From: Phycisphaerales bacterium
GTDB lineage: Bacteria; Planctomycetota; Phycisphaerae; Phycisphaerales; UBA1924
Length of the DNA: 63,204 bases
Assembly (NCBI GenBank): GCA_013360675.1
Contig: JABWBB010000010.1
Location: 1-63,204, forward strand
Reading direction: 5' to 3'
In this document: positions 19,314 through 31,380 of the stretch, piece after piece
How the letters are laid out: each line of letters begins with the position of its first letter
How positions within the stretch are numbered: position 1 is the first letter of the stretch
Notes under the pieces: model-generated
Told to the model about the DNA's origin: nothing
The model's database searches: none
What the model saw: only the letters and a program-made list of their open reading frames with translations
Program-made: the position numbers and the translations under genes

Positions 19314-19814
19314 CTAGAGCGACTGAGCGTGTCGACGACGCGGCAGCACGAACAGCGACCCGGCCACCCCCAGCAGAGCCACCGCGCCCGGCGTGGGAAC
19401 GACCTGCCCACGAATCTCGCCGCCGGGGAACTGTGACGTATGGATGTTGACGTACCAGAGGCCGTTCAACAGGTCCGTTTTCTGAGCATTGGTGATCGTC
19501 GTGTTCCCGACCATCGGGCTGAACAGCCCCGAGATGGAGCCGATGTTCACCTGGACGCCGGCGTTGGCCCCGGGGAGCGCGGCACCGTGGAAGTGAGCCC
19601 CGGTGACCGGAGCGACCAGATCCACAAAGGAGATGGTCCAGCTCAGTTCGTTGGTCAAGGTGTTGATGCTGACGTTGCCCGTGCCCGACGCCGGACTGGC
19701 GTTGGGCGGGACCTCCTGCAGGCCGTCGAGCGTGAAGAAGTAGTTGATCGTCTGCGCGTGCACCGAAGCGGCGAGCGCGAGCGTTCCCAGTGCAACCAAA
19801 GCCTTGAACTTCAT
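19314..19814 (-). CDS. Secreted CHRD-domain protein with C-terminal sorting-like tail
   Basis: 166 residues from an ATG with GGAGAG upstream. It has a signal peptide ending SVHAQ, then one CHRD domain: LDGLQEVPPNASPASG, GAHFHGAALPGANAG, WYVNIHTSQFPGGEIRGQV. The paired histidines and the final FPGGEIRGQ are diagnostic of the fold, named for chordin. The protein ends VPTPG, a hydrophobic stretch, PRRRHAQSL, the same type of tail as the protein at 7574. Substrate or partner unknown; an envelope or extracellular role is likely. A terminator lies directly after it. Confidence 0.8.
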   Translation of the reverse strand: MKFKALVALGTLALAASVHAQTINYFFTLDGLQEVPPNASPASGTGNVSINTLTNELSWTISFVDLVAPVTGAHFHGAALPGANAGVQVNIGSISGLFSPMVGNTTITNAQKTDLLNGLWYVNIHTSQFPGGEIRGQVVPTPGAVALLGVAGSLFVLPRRRHAQSL

Positions 19815-20092
19815 GATTCTCTCCAATCCATCACCTTGTCAATGCCCGTGGCAAATCCCCTGACCTGGCGCGCGAATGCGCCGATAACGCAACCGTACAA
19901 CATCCTGCCTCGATCGCAAGGCATTTCCCGAGGGAAGTCCTACTCGCTTGTCTCGTCAACTCTTCCGACTATGCCGCCGCCACTCGCCCGTCTTCACGAT
20001 TGACCCCGTCGCCCACTGGCCAAGGGCAACTGGACGTATCAGGCTTCTATTCGCATATGCTCATGGACCAAGACGCGAACGGAGACCTCCCG

Positions 20093-20842
20093 ATGCGACA
20101 GAAGTACCAGACGATCCTTCTCTTTGGCGCCCCCGGCGCGGGCAAAGGCACGCAGGGGAAAATCCTGGGCCAGATCCCCGGGTTCTATCACCTCTCCTGC
20201 GGCGAGGTCTTCCGCACCCTCGACACCACCAGCAAACTGGGCAAAACCTTCATGACGTATTCGTCCAAGGGCCTGCTTGTGCCCGACGACGTGACCGTCG
20301 AGATGTGGGAGCAGAACATGCACGCCCGCACGGTCTTGAGCGACTACAAGCCGCACGTGGACCTGCTGGTGCTCGACGGCATTCCGCGCAATGTCAACCA
20401 GTCCCGGCTGCTCACCCGCTATGTCGACGTGCTGGCGATCATTCACCTCGTCTGCCCCGACAAGGAAGAGATGATCAAGCGCCTGCGTCGGCGCGCGCTG
20501 AAGGAAAATCGCATCGACGACGCGAAGGAAGAGGTCATCCGCAAGCGCTGGGAGGTCTACGAGGCCGAGACCTACCCGGTGCTCAAGCGCTACCCGGCGA
20601 AACTGATCCACGAGGTCGATGCGACGGGCTCGCCCGCGGGTGTGCTCCAGCACATCCTCGAGCAGGTGGTGCCGATCCAGGAAACGCACTTCACCAACCC
20701 GATCACCGGCGAGCAAGTCACGCACGAGTCGAGCCCCGCCGCCAAGCCGCGGCGCAAGCGAAAGTCAAAGTCAAAGGCCAAGGCCGGGGGTCGTGCCGCG
20801 AAGAGCAATGGCCCCAAGATGCGCGTCGAGGCGAGGTTCTAG
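20093..20842 (+). CDS. Adenylate kinase family nucleotide kinase with basic tail
   Basis: 249 residues starting at an ATG with GGAG eight bases upstream. P-loop GAPGAGKGT at 12-20, SCGEVFR in the NMP-binding region, LDGIPRN at 94-100 (canonical DGFPR with Ile for Phe) and a short LID segment place it in the adenylate kinase family (nucleoside monophosphate + ATP). About 40 extra residues at the C-terminus are Lys/Arg/Ala-rich (KPRRKRKSKSKAKAGG), unlike standard Adk. The tail could bind nucleic acid. Whether this is the housekeeping adk cannot be told from the window. Confidence 0.8.
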   Translation: MRQKYQTILLFGAPGAGKGTQGKILGQIPGFYHLSCGEVFRTLDTTSKLGKTFMTYSSKGLLVPDDVTVEMWEQNMHARTVLSDYKPHVDLLVLDGIPRNVNQSRLLTRYVDVLAIIHLVCPDKEEMIKRLRRRALKENRIDDAKEEVIRKRWEVYEAETYPVLKRYPAKLIHEVDATGSPAGVLQHILEQVVPIQETHFTNPITGEQVTHESSPAAKPRRKRKSKSKAKAGGRAAKSNGPKMRVEARF

Positions 20843-20928
20843 TTCATCGCGCGATCGAACTCGAGGTGATCTGTACATCCAATCCCGCGCAAGGGATCTG
20901 TGCTGCATTACGCTGATCGGCGACGACG

Positions 20929-21450
20929 CTAAGGCATCGAACGCGTCTTACCCGGTCGTGGCACGTGCTGATCAATCAGGATGACGTTGCCGTCGGGGTC
21001 GGTGAGGGTGATACTCGCCGGGCCGGTCGAGGCTTCTTCGACGGTCGAGGTCAGCGTGATCCCCTCGCGGGTGAGCGTGCGCTGGATGTCGCGCACGTCG
21101 TCGAACGCGGGGAGGGTGCTGCACGCGCGGTCCCAGCCGGGGTTGAAGGTCAGGAGGTTGCCGGTGAACATGCCCTGGAAGAGGCCGATCGTGCTGGTCT
21201 GGTTCTGCATGATCGAATAGGCCTTGCCGTCGCCGCCGACCGGGCGGAAGCCGAGTTTCTCATAGAAGGCGACCGAAGTCTTGAGGTCCTTGACCGACAG
21301 GCTGACCGAGAAGTTGCCGAGTTGCATGGGGGTCTCTCCTGTGGGCAGTGCGGGGGTCTCAGAGGCCGCCCGCGGCGAGCAGCACCCGCACAGCAGGCCC
21401 ACGATCGGCATCGCCACGCCGACGACGACGTACAGGGCTGGACGCTTCAT
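20929..21450 (-). CDS. VOC (glyoxalase-fold) lipoprotein-like protein
   Basis: 173 residues from an ATG with GGGAG six bases upstream. The N-terminal hydrophobic segment ends LLCGCC, so lipid anchoring is possible. A single vicinal-oxygen-chelate domain follows (SVSLSVKDLKTSVAFYEKLGF, ending ITLTDPDGNVILIDQH). VOC proteins bind a metal to handle varied small molecules; the substrate is not predictable. A membrane-anchored VOC domain is unusual, since most are cytosolic. Confidence 0.75.
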   Translation of the reverse strand: MKRPALYVVVGVAMPIVGLLCGCCSPRAASETPALPTGETPMQLGNFSVSLSVKDLKTSVAFYEKLGFRPVGGDGKAYSIMQNQTSTIGLFQGMFTGNLLTFNPGWDRACSTLPAFDDVRDIQRTLTREGITLTSTVEEASTGPASITLTDPDGNVILIDQHVPRPGKTRSMP

Positions 21451-21584
21451 GGAGTACTCCCGTGGGAAGCGGGTTCTGAACGCCCCCGGGTCGCCATCAT
21501 ACCCCGCGCCGCCCCGTGCGCGATCGAGCATTCGTACGCCGTCTTCACGCATTAATCCCTCCCGACGCATTCACCCCTCCCGAC

Positions 21585-22106
21585 TCAGAAACAGGTCATC
21601 CCGGGCAACCGTGCCGCCTGGCGTATCCATGACCCCAGCAGGGCTTCGTCGATCGCCTCCCCCTCGACATAGTGCACGTAGCGGACATCGGGCACCTTCG
21701 ATTCGATCGGCGGCATGGGCGTGAGAGAAGTGCCGCTGAAGAACCCGACCTTGATGTATTTCGTCAGGCAATGAAGGCTGAGGAACCACCCCATCCCTTC
21801 AACGCCATAAAATGGCGAGTTCCACCGCACCGCCTTGCGCACGCCGGGGACCGCCTCGACCACGAGCGCGTCGATCCTCTTCACGATGTGCCGCTTCCAT
21901 CCGGGCGTCGCGTTGATATAGGCCCGCACCGGGGCGTCGCCGTCACCCTTGGGAATCTGGGGATTGCCGCCCGTCAAGAGCGTGGGCGTGGAGGCGGTAC
22001 GAGGTGAGGTGTGCTTAGCCGTCTTCGTGGTCTTTGTCGTCCGTGCGCTTGCACGCGTGCCGTCCGCTCGCGATGTGCCCGCTTTGCGTTGAACCCGTTT
22101 CGCCAT
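21585..22106 (-). CDS. DUF1801 protein with Ala/Thr/Lys-rich N-terminus
   Basis: 173 residues. The first 45 are low-complexity and basic (KRVQRKAGTSRADG). The rest is a DUF1801/YdhG-like domain: VRAYINATPGWKRHIVKRIDALV, VRKAVRWNSPFYGV and YIKVGFFSGTSL. Family members are small SRPBCC-neighbour proteins of unknown biochemical role. A second DUF1801 gene follows upstream at 22227, suggesting a local duplication. Confidence 0.75.
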   Translation of the reverse strand: MAKRVQRKAGTSRADGTRASARTTKTTKTAKHTSPRTASTPTLLTGGNPQIPKGDGDAPVRAYINATPGWKRHIVKRIDALVVEAVPGVRKAVRWNSPFYGVEGMGWFLSLHCLTKYIKVGFFSGTSLTPMPPIESKVPDVRYVHYVEGEAIDEALLGSWIRQAARLPGMTCF

Positions 22107-22226
22107 CGTGCGCCTCGCTTGCGTCAGTCTACGTGCCTCTGGAGATCGTCAGCCATCGAACGCCGCGACCGGCGACGACACGAGGCCGTGTACGTTCTAC
22201 CAGGTCCGTACGAGAATGAAGTCTCA

Positions 22227-22622
22227 CTACTTCAGTCGCTCCAGCCGTCCCTTGCGCTTCACGATGTTCTTGTAGTCCCACTGGATCGCCGCCGCCTTGG
22301 TCAGCCACCGCTTGAGATCCGCCGCCTTGATCTCGGTCGCGACGGTGTACCTCGCCTCGGCGGCCTTGAAACTTCCCTCGACCTTCAGGCCTGGCTCATC
22401 GAACGACTGGCCGCTCCAGAAGAGCAGCCGGATGCACCCCTTGAGCTTGCTGTAGCCGACGATCGGGTTGCCCTCGAGGAACCAGACCGGGTGCCGATGC
22501 CACACCTTGCCCTCGCCCTCGGGTAGGTGGCGCTCGATCACCGCGGCGAGCGCGTCGCAGATCGCCCGGTCCTCAGGGTCCAACGCGGCGTGATAGGCGA
22601 GGATGTCGGGGGGCAGGGGCAT
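22227..22622 (-). CDS. DUF1801 protein
   Basis: 131 residues with the family pattern: HRHPVWFLEGNPIVGYS, CIRLLFWSGQSFDEPGL and a C-terminal TKAAAIQWDYKNIVKRKG. It lacks the basic N-terminal extension of its neighbour at 21585. Same strand, 120 bp apart; function unknown. Confidence 0.75.
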   Translation of the reverse strand: MPLPPDILAYHAALDPEDRAICDALAAVIERHLPEGEGKVWHRHPVWFLEGNPIVGYSKLKGCIRLLFWSGQSFDEPGLKVEGSFKAAEARYTVATEIKAADLKRWLTKAAAIQWDYKNIVKRKGRLERLK

Positions 22623-22739
22623 GGGACACCACGGAGAAGGTGCCGCAGCATACCGACGTCAGGCCCCGGCGATCATCACGACAGGCTTGAGCCCCTGCTC
22701 GCATGTCAACGATTCCGTCGCCTCGAATGTGAAGGGAAA

Positions 22740-22814
<75 letters not shown>

Positions 22815-22916
22815 CAAAGCGGCCCCATCATAGCCCCCCGCCACCCAGGGGCCAGTCATTCCAACTCCCGCCAATGACGACCCCGCCCCCGCTCAGCCCA
22901 CAGGCCTAGCCCCGCC

Positions 22917-23615
22917 TCAATCCACCGACACCTGCGGCTTCACCAGGTAGATGTTGTCCGCGATCGTCTCGGGCTTCCCGTCCGGGCCCGCCGAATAAAA
23001 ATAGGGCCGGTTGTTCGGGCACACGCCCATGTCCGAGTCCGCGCTGGTCCGCAGCACGTTCGCGGGCACATACGTCCGCCCCGGCGTGGCAGGCCCGAGC
23101 AGGGTTGCCACCGACTTCTGCGGATCGATCCGCCCGTCAAAGGCCGGGTGCACATAGCGGATCGGGTTCTTCCACGCGTCAAGCACCGTCGTGAACTGCT
23201 GCTGCGTGCCGCTGCGCCGGACGAACTGAGCCGGGATCCGGTCCACCGCCTCCTTGGCCGTGCGCGATGTCTGGGCCTGCAGCACGAACAACGCCGTCGT
23301 ATCCACCCACACCCCCGGCGAGGCCAGCATGTCCGCGATCACGAACGTGCTGGTCCCGGTGATGATCGGATCATTCACGGTGGGCGGCGGGATCTCGCCC
23401 TTCTCCTGGATGTAGTTCTGCAACGCGGTGTCGAGAAGCTTGAGCGTGTCGTGGGTGGCCCGTTCCTTGCCGCCCCCCACCACACGCGTCCCCACCACCA
23501 GCGACGCGGCGATCAGGATGCCGATGATCCCGATCACCACCAGCAGCTCGACCAGCGTGAAGCCGCCGGCGAGCCCCCGCGTTGCACGCCCCGTGTGTTG
23601 ACCGTTGCTTCGCAT
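22917..23615 (-). CDS. Type II secretion/type IV pilin-like pseudopilin
   Basis: 232 residues starting at an ATG with GGAGG upstream. A short basic leader ends in Gly18, followed by the prepilin signature FTLVELLVVIGIIGILIAA with glutamate at +5, so it is a substrate of prepilin peptidase. The C-terminal domain ends in a GspG-like YFYSAGPDGKPET segment, where Asp/Gly residues often bind calcium in major pseudopilins. Stand-alone pseudopilins are numerous in Planctomycetes. It lies 110 bp downstream of secA on the same strand. Confidence 0.8.
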   Translation of the reverse strand: MRSNGQHTGRATRGLAGGFTLVELLVVIGIIGILIAASLVVGTRVVGGGKERATHDTLKLLDTALQNYIQEKGEIPPPTVNDPIITGTSTFVIADMLASPGVWVDTTALFVLQAQTSRTAKEAVDRIPAQFVRRSGTQQQFTTVLDAWKNPIRYVHPAFDGRIDPQKSVATLLGPATPGRTYVPANVLRTSADSDMGVCPNNRPYFYSAGPDGKPETIADNIYLVKPQVSVD

Positions 23616-23725
23616 CTGGAACCTCCGTTGCCCGACAGCCTACCCCATACGGCGAGGGCGCGGATCCCCCCGCCCGCTCACCTCTACGCCCCAATCCCCG
23701 CCGCGGATTCACCCGTAGGGCGGCT

Positions 23726-27727
<4,002 letters not shown>

Positions 27728-27877
27728 GGTCGTTGTCCTTCCGCCCGCGCAGGAATCCGCGCGGGTCGTCATCAAATCAGCGCGACGGCGTTCGTGCCGC
27801 CCGCGCCCTCAATCTCGTTTCGTGATGTTGCCGCACACGTTCGTCGCCTCAATGCAGGCCATGCTCGGCCCGCACAT

Positions 27878-28225
27878 TCAGGCGATCGACGGCGGCGGAA
27901 GATCGAGCAGGTGGCACCCCAGAGACCGTGGCCGAACCTCATCATGAGTGCTCGCCACCTTCGCCTGCGTGCGTGCAACCCCCACCGCGATGCTCATCGG
28001 GCGAACCGCGATCGGACGTTCCGCCTGCTTGCGCACGACCCGGTCCAGCCGGCGGACGACCGCTTCGGCGACCTGTCGAGCCTGATCAACGTGCCCATGG
28101 CGGGCCATCAGGCCTGGCTCAAGCACCCCCGCCGCCGCCTGAAGCGCGAGCGCCAGCAGCACCACAAAGGTGATGCCCGGCGCGATTGTCCGGGGCAGGG
28201 TCGTGTTGGGCGGGGTCTGATCCAT
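27878..28225 (-). CDS. Possible small membrane protein
   Basis: A 115-residue frame upstream of secA on the same strand. It holds one convincing hydrophobic helix near the N-terminus (ITFVVLLALALQAAAGVL) and a basic, Arg/Ala-rich remainder. A GGGGTGA lies about ten bases before the ATG. No family is recognised. In such GC-rich DNA a frame this long can occur by chance, but the helix position and lack of a better candidate in 27728-28490 favour a gene. Confidence 0.4.
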   Translation of the reverse strand: MDQTPPNTTLPRTIAPGITFVVLLALALQAAAGVLEPGLMARHGHVDQARQVAEAVVRRLDRVVRKQAERPIAVRPMSIAVGVARTQAKVASTHDEVRPRSLGCHLLDLPPPSIA

Positions 28226-28493
28226 AACGAGGGTCACCCCAGCCTCATCGGCTCGGGTCTGCATAAGTATCGAGCCCTCAACCCTTCAGGGCAAGCCCAA
28301 CACGCCCGAATCCCGAACGTGGCCCCGCCCCGCGATGCCCGATTGTGAACCAAACGCGCCGGGTCGTCCGATACTGCGACGCCGACAATCCGGGCGGACC
28401 TTCGCCGCTACCGTTGCTCCAATGCCTTCGGACCCTGCTTCCAGCGAATCCGCCTTTCCCCGGCCCACGCCCGAACCGGAGAGGTCAGACGCC

Positions 28494-28886
28494 ATGATCG
28501 ACGCCCGCCAATCACTCCCCGTTACCCGCGATTCGATCACACATAAGTTCTCGATCGAGCGCCACGAGGGGTACCTCACCATCGGGCTCTATCCCGACGG
28601 GCGTCCGGGCGAGATCTTCATCAAGATGTCAAAGGAAGGATCGACCATCTCGGGCATGTGCCAGGCCTTCTGTCGGGCCTTCAGCCTCGCGATCCAGCAC
28701 GGCCTGTCCATCCGCGACGCCGTCGCCCGCTTCAAGGGCATGCGCTTCGAGCCCATGGGCATGACCAGCAACGAGGCGATCCCCGAGACCTCATCGATCG
28801 TCGATTACGTCGCCCGCTACCTCGAGTTGCACTTTTGCGAGTCGCGCCGGGCCTCAGGCGATGCGGTTGGGCGCTTCTCGTCCTGA
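28494..28886 (+). CDS. Stand-alone NrdJ C-terminal (TSCPD-like) domain protein
   Basis: 130 residues from an ATG with GGAGAGG nine bases upstream; the frame is open to 28335. After a short leader the whole protein matches the small domain at the C-terminal end of B12-dependent ribonucleotide reductases: HKFSIERHEGYLTIGLY, PGEIFIKMSKEGSTISGM, LSIQHG-like helix, FEPMGMTSN and SSIVDYVARYLEL. The large catalytic subunit is not in the window. It could regulate or assist a NrdJ encoded elsewhere, but function is unproven. The final 33 bp overlap the convergent dehydrogenase gene. Confidence 0.75.
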   Translation: MIDARQSLPVTRDSITHKFSIERHEGYLTIGLYPDGRPGEIFIKMSKEGSTISGMCQAFCRAFSLAIQHGLSIRDAVARFKGMRFEPMGMTSNEAIPETSSIVDYVARYLELHFCESRRASGDAVGRFSS

Positions 28887-29831
28887 AAGAATCGCCCCGG
28901 CGTTCTCCATCGCCATCTGCGTCATCATGGCTCGGTAGCGGGCGGCCGCGCTCCCGATGTGGGGCGTCAGCACCACGTTGTCCATGCCGATCAGGTCCGG
29001 GTGCACGATCGGCTCACGCTCGAACACATCCAGCCCGGCCCCATAGAGCCGCCCGGCCTTGAGGGCGTCGACCAGCGCCTGCTCGTCCACTACCGGCCCG
29101 CGCGACGTGTTCACCAGGATTGCCGACGGCTTCATCTTCGCCAGCATCCGGGCATTGATCAGGTGGCGCGTCTCGGGCGTCAATGGCGTGTGGATGCTCA
29201 CCACGTCCGCCTGCGCCAGCCCCTCCTCCAGCGTCACACGCTCGCCCGCAAGGGGGGCCAGTTCAAAGTCCCAATGGCGGCTGCGCGCCACGTACATCAC
29301 GCGCATCCCCCATCCGATCGAGCGCATCGCTACCGCATACCCGATCCGCCCCGCCCCCACGATCAGCAGCGTCCGCCCGGTCAGGTCCGCCCCCATCAAC
29401 TGGGCCATCCCCAGCGGGCCATTCTTTGGATAGGCCTCGCTGCGTGCGTACCGATCCGCCTTCACCACCCCCCGCGCCACGCCCAGGATGAGCGTCCACG
29501 CCAGGTCCGCCGTCCCCTCGGTCACGGCGTTAGGCGTGTTGGTCACGACCACGCCGCGGGCCTTGCACGCCGCCAGGTCGATGTTCTCAAAGCCCACCGC
29601 GTAGTTGCACACACCCTTGAGCCCCGGCCCCGCGGCGTTCAAGAACTCTTCGTTTACCTTGTCCGAATACATGGTCACCACGACGCTCGCCCCGCGTACA
29701 AACCCGAGCAGTTCCTCCCGGGTCGCCATCGCGTCTCCCCACATCTTGACCTGCGCCCCGGAGACCTGGGCCTGGCCCGCGACGGCTCGTGTGATCGCGA
29801 CGATCGGTGATTCCGGGCTTGTCGTCTTCAT
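28854..29831 (-). CDS. D-isomer-specific 2-hydroxyacid dehydrogenase (glyoxylate/hydroxypyruvate reductase type)
   Basis: 325 residues. NAD(P)-binding core VGAGRIGYAVAMRSIGWGM, substrate/catalytic Arg in NTSRGPVVDE, Glu in FEREP and His in LTPHIGSA give the complete catalytic triad of the family. The order and spacing resemble glyoxylate reductase/D-glycerate dehydrogenase (GyaR). A glycerate 2-kinase gene at 44981 would act on the same metabolite, but the two genes are far apart. Exact substrate is inferred only. Confidence 0.88.
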   Translation of the reverse strand: MKTTSPESPIVAITRAVAGQAQVSGAQVKMWGDAMATREELLGFVRGASVVVTMYSDKVNEEFLNAAGPGLKGVCNYAVGFENIDLAACKARGVVVTNTPNAVTEGTADLAWTLILGVARGVVKADRYARSEAYPKNGPLGMAQLMGADLTGRTLLIVGAGRIGYAVAMRSIGWGMRVMYVARSRHWDFELAPLAGERVTLEEGLAQADVVSIHTPLTPETRHLINARMLAKMKPSAILVNTSRGPVVDEQALVDALKAGRLYGAGLDVFEREPIVHPDLIGMDNVVLTPHIGSAAARYRAMMTQMAMENAGAILSGREAPNRIA

Positions 29832-29865
29832 GGTCGTCGAGCGTAGCCGCCCATAGCCTCAGCGC

Positions 29866-30669
29866 GTGAGCGAACGCCCCCTGAGACTCTTCGCGTGGAA
29901 CATCCTGCACGGCGGGGGGCCCCGGCGCACCCCCGAGATCGCGCTCGCCATCCTCGCCCATGCCCCCGACCTTGTCGTCCTCAGTGAGTTTCGCGCCGGA
30001 CGCGGCGGGCAGATCCGCGCCATGCTCGCCGACGCCGGGCTCCATCACCAGATCGCAACCGATTCCCCGCCCACGAATAACGGCATGCTCGTCGCCTCCA
30101 GATCCCCCCTCGAACCCTGCCCTCCCCGCGCCTCCCTGCCCGGCTCGCGCGGTCGATTCATCGAGTGCCTTGTCCCCGAGTTGGGATTCCGGCTCGCCGG
30201 GGTTCACGTGCCCGACGACACCGACCTCGTTGCCAAGCAGCGGTATTGGCACTTTTTGATCGCCTACGCCCGTGCGCACGCCGACGAACCCTGCCTCGTG
30301 GTGGGAGATTTCAACATGGGTCGGCGCGGCCAGGACGACAACGGGCGAGGGTTCGCCTGCGAAAGCCTCCTGGGCACCTTCACCTCGCTGGGCTTCTGTG
30401 ATGCGTGGCGCCATCACCACCCCGATGAACGCCTCTACACCTGGTTCCATCACGATGGCACGGGAGCCCGCATCGACGGGGCCTATACCTCAAGAACCCT
30501 GCTTCCCCGCGTGCAAAGCGTTGAATATTCAACACTTGAGCGAGACCAGGCCTTGTCCGACCACGCCGCCATGGTGCTCGATCTCGTGTGTAAAGACACG
30601 CCGTCGAACGAGTCTTCGCGTCGCGCCAACCACGCGCGGGGCGGACTCTTTGGCGGGGAAAGCCGGTGA
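29866..30669 (+). CDS. Endonuclease/exonuclease/phosphatase (EEP) family protein
   Basis: 267 residues, GTG start. EEP motifs: LFAWNILHGGG (metal-binding Asn), LVVLSEFRAGRG (catalytic Glu), VVGDFNMGRRGQDDNG (Asp/Asn) and LSDHAAMVLDL (catalytic Asp-His). This metal-dependent phosphoesterase fold acts on nucleic acids, phospholipids or inositol phosphates; no signal peptide is seen, so it is probably cytosolic. It starts 34 bp from the divergent dehydrogenase gene. Confidence 0.82.
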   Translation: MSERPLRLFAWNILHGGGPRRTPEIALAILAHAPDLVVLSEFRAGRGGQIRAMLADAGLHHQIATDSPPTNNGMLVASRSPLEPCPPRASLPGSRGRFIECLVPELGFRLAGVHVPDDTDLVAKQRYWHFLIAYARAHADEPCLVVGDFNMGRRGQDDNGRGFACESLLGTFTSLGFCDAWRHHHPDERLYTWFHHDGTGARIDGAYTSRTLLPRVQSVEYSTLERDQALSDHAAMVLDLVCKDTPSNESSRRANHARGGLFGGESR

Positions 30670-30773
30670 TCGCGCCCGAGCATCGCGCCGTGTGCGTTCG
30701 GGCTCGCGCCGACCCCCGCAAACAAAAATCGTCAAAAACCCGCCAGATTCCGGGCGTTTTGGGCCGTTTGCCC

Positions 30774-30802
30774 TTGAAGCGCATCGGCGTCTCTGCTACA
30801 AC
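30774..30802 (+). promoter_or_regulatory. Sigma-70-like promoter of the HU-like gene
   Basis: TTGAAG (30774-30779) and TACAAC (30797-30802) are separated by 17 bases, with the ATG 53 bp farther on. A 6-bp perfect inverted repeat, CGTGCA/TGCACG, lies in the presumed leader just before the ribosome site. Confidence 0.55.
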
Positions 30803-30854
30803 GCTCGCCGTGGCGTGCATAATGGATTTGCACGATTAACGTATGGAGACACAC

Positions 30855-31256
30855 ATGGCGAAGAAAGCAAAGGCGTCCAAGGCAACCAAGGCGGCCAAAG
30901 CGGCCCCCAAGGTCATTAAGCCCACCAAGATCACCGCGTCGAGCGGCCCGCGCAAGAAGAGCGAGCTCTTCCAGGTGCTCGCCGATCAGACCGGCCTGGC
31001 CCGCAAGCAGGTCGCAGGGGTCTTCGAAGTCCTCAGCAAGGTCATGGCGGTCGATCTGGCCAAGCCCTCCCCCAGCGGCCCCAAGATCTTCGTGGTCCCC
31101 GGCCTCATGAAGGTCCAGAGCATCCACAAGCCCGCCACCAAGGCCACCACCAAGGCCAACCCCTTCAAGCCCGGCGAGATGATGACCGTCAAGGCCAAGC
31201 CCGCCCGCACCATCGTCAAGGTCCGCCCCCTCAAGGGCCTCAAGTCGATGGTCTGA
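30855..31256 (+). CDS. HU/IHF-like DNA-binding protein with basic N-terminal arm
   Basis: 133 residues from the second ATG, which has GGAG upstream. The first 35 residues are Lys/Ala-rich (KKAKASKATKAAKAAPK), like histone H1 tails. The rest is a divergent HU/IHF fold: KSELFQVLADQTGLARKQVAGVFEVL then IFVVPGLMKVQ and a basic arm with TVKAKPARTIVKVRPLKGLK. Such tailed HU proteins probably compact the planctomycete nucleoid. It has its own promoter and terminator, so it forms a single-gene unit. Confidence 0.85.
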   Translation: MAKKAKASKATKAAKAAPKVIKPTKITASSGPRKKSELFQVLADQTGLARKQVAGVFEVLSKVMAVDLAKPSPSGPKIFVVPGLMKVQSIHKPATKATTKANPFKPGEMMTVKAKPARTIVKVRPLKGLKSMV

Positions 31257-31297
31257 TCGCCACGACCTGATCGATTCGAATCATTCGTAAGATCACA

Positions 31298-31336
31298 GGG
31301 CCCGGCCTCGCGCCGGGCCTTGTTGTTTTTTGACAC
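31298..31336 (+). terminator. Rho-independent terminator
   Basis: GGCCCGGC and GCCGGGCC form an 8-bp stem around a 5-base loop, followed by TTGTTGTTTTTT. It lies 40 bp after the HU-like gene and may also separate it from convergent cstA. Confidence 0.8.
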
Positions 31337-31380
31337 CGTTTTTAACACCGGCCGAGCCTCGCCGGGGCAACGTCTCAGAC

